Origin: Gluconobacter japonicus
GTDB taxonomy: Bacteria; Pseudomonadota; Alphaproteobacteria; Acetobacterales; Acetobacteraceae
Direction of reading: 5' to 3'
DNA: 64,000 bases
Assembly (NCBI RefSeq): GCF_002723975.1
Contig: NZ_BEWO01000001.1
Span: 124,001-188,000 of the forward strand
The translations under genes were made by a program, and so were the position numbers. Below are positions 63,182-64,000 of the stretch, in pieces; the stretch's first letter is position 1; each line of letters opens with the position of its first letter. Below the pieces are notes generated by a model, which saw only the letters and a list, made by a program, of their open reading frames with translations, did no database searches and had not been told where the DNA came from.

Positions 63182-63736
63182 ATGAATTCAACACGACGTG
63201 GCCTGCTGACGGCCCTTCCGATTGTTGGTGCCGGCGTTCTGGGCGTCGGGTTCTGGAAAATGCTTCAAGGTATGGAAAGTGGCGGCTTTGACCCTCGGGC
63301 TGTGAAAAACCCGAATGTCGGGCGCCCCATTCCGCAGTTTGCCATGCCGGGTCTTCCTGGTCTGGGAGACGGCTTTACGGACAAGGAACTCAGGGCGGAG
63401 ACACGCCCGGTTCTGGTCAATTTCTTTGCGTCCTGGTGCATTCCGTGTGTTCAGGAAATGCCCGGCCTCCGCTCTATTTCACGGAACATGCCCATCTGGG
63501 GCATCGCCTATGAAGACAAGCCAGAAAATGCGAGCGCCTTCGTTCAGCGTGATGGGACGCCTTATGCCCGTGTCGCATCAGACCGCCATGGCCGTGTTGC
63601 GATTGACTGGGGTGTGACAGGAGTTCCGGAGAGCTTTCTCGTCGCGCCGGGGGGCCGAATCCTCTGGCATGGAAGCGCCGCGCTCGATCCGCAGATTTAT
63701 GAAGCGGAAATCCGCCCGCGACTGGCAGGCCTGTGA
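63182..63736 (+). CDS. ccmG: Thiol:disulfide interchange protein CcmG (DsbE)
   Basis: A 184-residue membrane-anchored thioredoxin-like protein that keeps apocytochrome cysteines reduced. It has an N-terminal anchor (LLTALPIVGAGVLGVGF), the active site FFASWCIPCVQEMP near residue 88, and IDWGVTGVPESFLVAPGGRI, which contains the cis-proline and the GVxGxPE motif of CcmG. The stop shares one base with the ccmH start. Confidence 0.95.
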   Translation: MNSTRRGLLTALPIVGAGVLGVGFWKMLQGMESGGFDPRAVKNPNVGRPIPQFAMPGLPGLGDGFTDKELRAETRPVLVNFFASWCIPCVQEMPGLRSISRNMPIWGIAYEDKPENASAFVQRDGTPYARVASDRHGRVAIDWGVTGVPESFLVAPGGRILWHGSAALDPQIYEAEIRPRLAGL

Positions 63737-64000
63737 TGAAACGTCTTTCTGCGCTGCTTCTGGCCACAACACTTGTAGGGGGTGGCATTGCGTTTGCCGT
63801 CGATGATCCGGCGGAAATGCTCCCTAATCCCGTACAGGAGAAGCGAGCCGAAGCGATTGGCGCTCATCTCCGCTGTCTTGTCTGCCAGAACGAAAGCATT
63901 GAAGACAGTAGCGCGCCTTTGGCTCGTGATCTTCGGAAAGTGGTGCGGGAGCAGGTCGCGTCCGGAAAGTCGGATCAGCAGATTATGGACTGGATGACGG
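63736..64000 (+). CDS. ccmH: Cytochrome c maturation protein CcmH (N-terminal part, cut by window end)
   Basis: The first 88 codons are visible. A signal peptide (LSALLLATTLVGGGIAFA) is followed by the CcmH active-site motif HLRCLVCQNESIEDSSAPLA, with two cysteines in LRCxxC, and the helical DLRKVVREQVASGKSDQQIM. It handles apocytochrome thiols with CcmG and CcmF. The ATG overlaps the ccmG stop. Whether it carries the CcmI-like TPR extension cannot be seen. Confidence 0.95.
   Translation, partial: MKRLSALLLATTLVGGGIAFAVDDPAEMLPNPVQEKRAEAIGAHLRCLVCQNESIEDSSAPLARDLRKVVREQVASGKSDQQIMDWMT

Noticed and set aside
1-64000. Mobile elements, prophage, CRISPR array or defence island
   Set aside because: No transposase, integrase, terminase, cas gene, spaced direct repeats or toxin-antitoxin pair was found; the gene content is core throughout.

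Overview
This 64 kb window is an ordinary, gene-dense chromosomal stretch of an alphaproteobacterium, most likely an acetic acid bacterium of the Gluconobacter type (family Acetobacteraceae). The evidence is a transaldolase/glucose-6-phosphate isomerase fusion inside a pentose phosphate cluster, a CtrA-type regulator, fused IspDF, an ATP12-type F1 assembly factor, MetZ behind a SAM-II riboswitch, and a ccmCDEFGH cluster. I see no insertion sequence, prophage, CRISPR array or rRNA operon. One tRNA gene (Gly, anticodon CCC) is present.

Layout. (1) 1-9063, minus strand: one probable operon tkt, tal-pgi, gnd, HAD phosphatase, pgl, rpiA, gntK, yaiI. It holds almost the whole pentose phosphate pathway plus gluconate entry; zwf is not in the window. 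(2) 9185-15784, mixed: metallo-hydrolase, ankyrin protein, hisC, small coiled-coil protein, glycosyltransferase-like protein, HNH nuclease, M29 aminopeptidase and two unknown proteins. (3) 15776-18494: fliJ-like gene and fliI diverging from ctrA. (4) 18504-35941: a 17 kb minus-strand run. In transcription order it is secA, yebC, ruvC, ruvA, ruvB, ybgC, tolQ, tolR, tolA, tolB, pal, cpoB, tilS, ftsH, glmM, thiD, cut into units by strong hairpin terminators. (5) 36211-44426, plus strand: parvulin-type isomerase, argJ, ndh-II, an Fe/2-oxoglutarate dioxygenase, a secreted protein, metZ, apaG and ispDF, with the tRNA on the minus strand. (6) 44546-58548, mostly minus: ATP12 factor, two very large AsmA/YhdP-like proteins, RluC-type pseudouridine synthase, rarA, bcp, several exported proteins of unknown role, aat, a MAPEG protein and an EcsC protein. 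(7) 58666-64000: exported protein, EVE protein, then the cytochrome c maturation genes ccmC, D, E, F, G and the start of ccmH.

How they fit together. Sugar catabolism runs through the pentose phosphate cluster, and electrons enter the respiratory chain through the type II NADH dehydrogenase. Cytochromes are matured by the Ccm proteins and F1-ATPase is helped by ATP12. The Tol-Pal, SecA, FtsH and AsmA/YhdP genes concern the envelope.

The most notable observation is that the CtrA homologue has glutamate (GAG) at residue 51, where the phosphorylated aspartate normally sits, and serine at residue 8 of the acidic pocket. The output domain is very well preserved, so this looks like a naturally phosphomimetic or phosphorylation-independent CtrA. 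Other points worth a second look are a SAM-II aptamer far from the metZ start with two competing downstream hairpins, a twin-arginine signal on TolB, a proline-rich TonB-like TolA, a heat-shock-type promoter upstream of ftsH, and two small membrane-protein genes that are easily missed.
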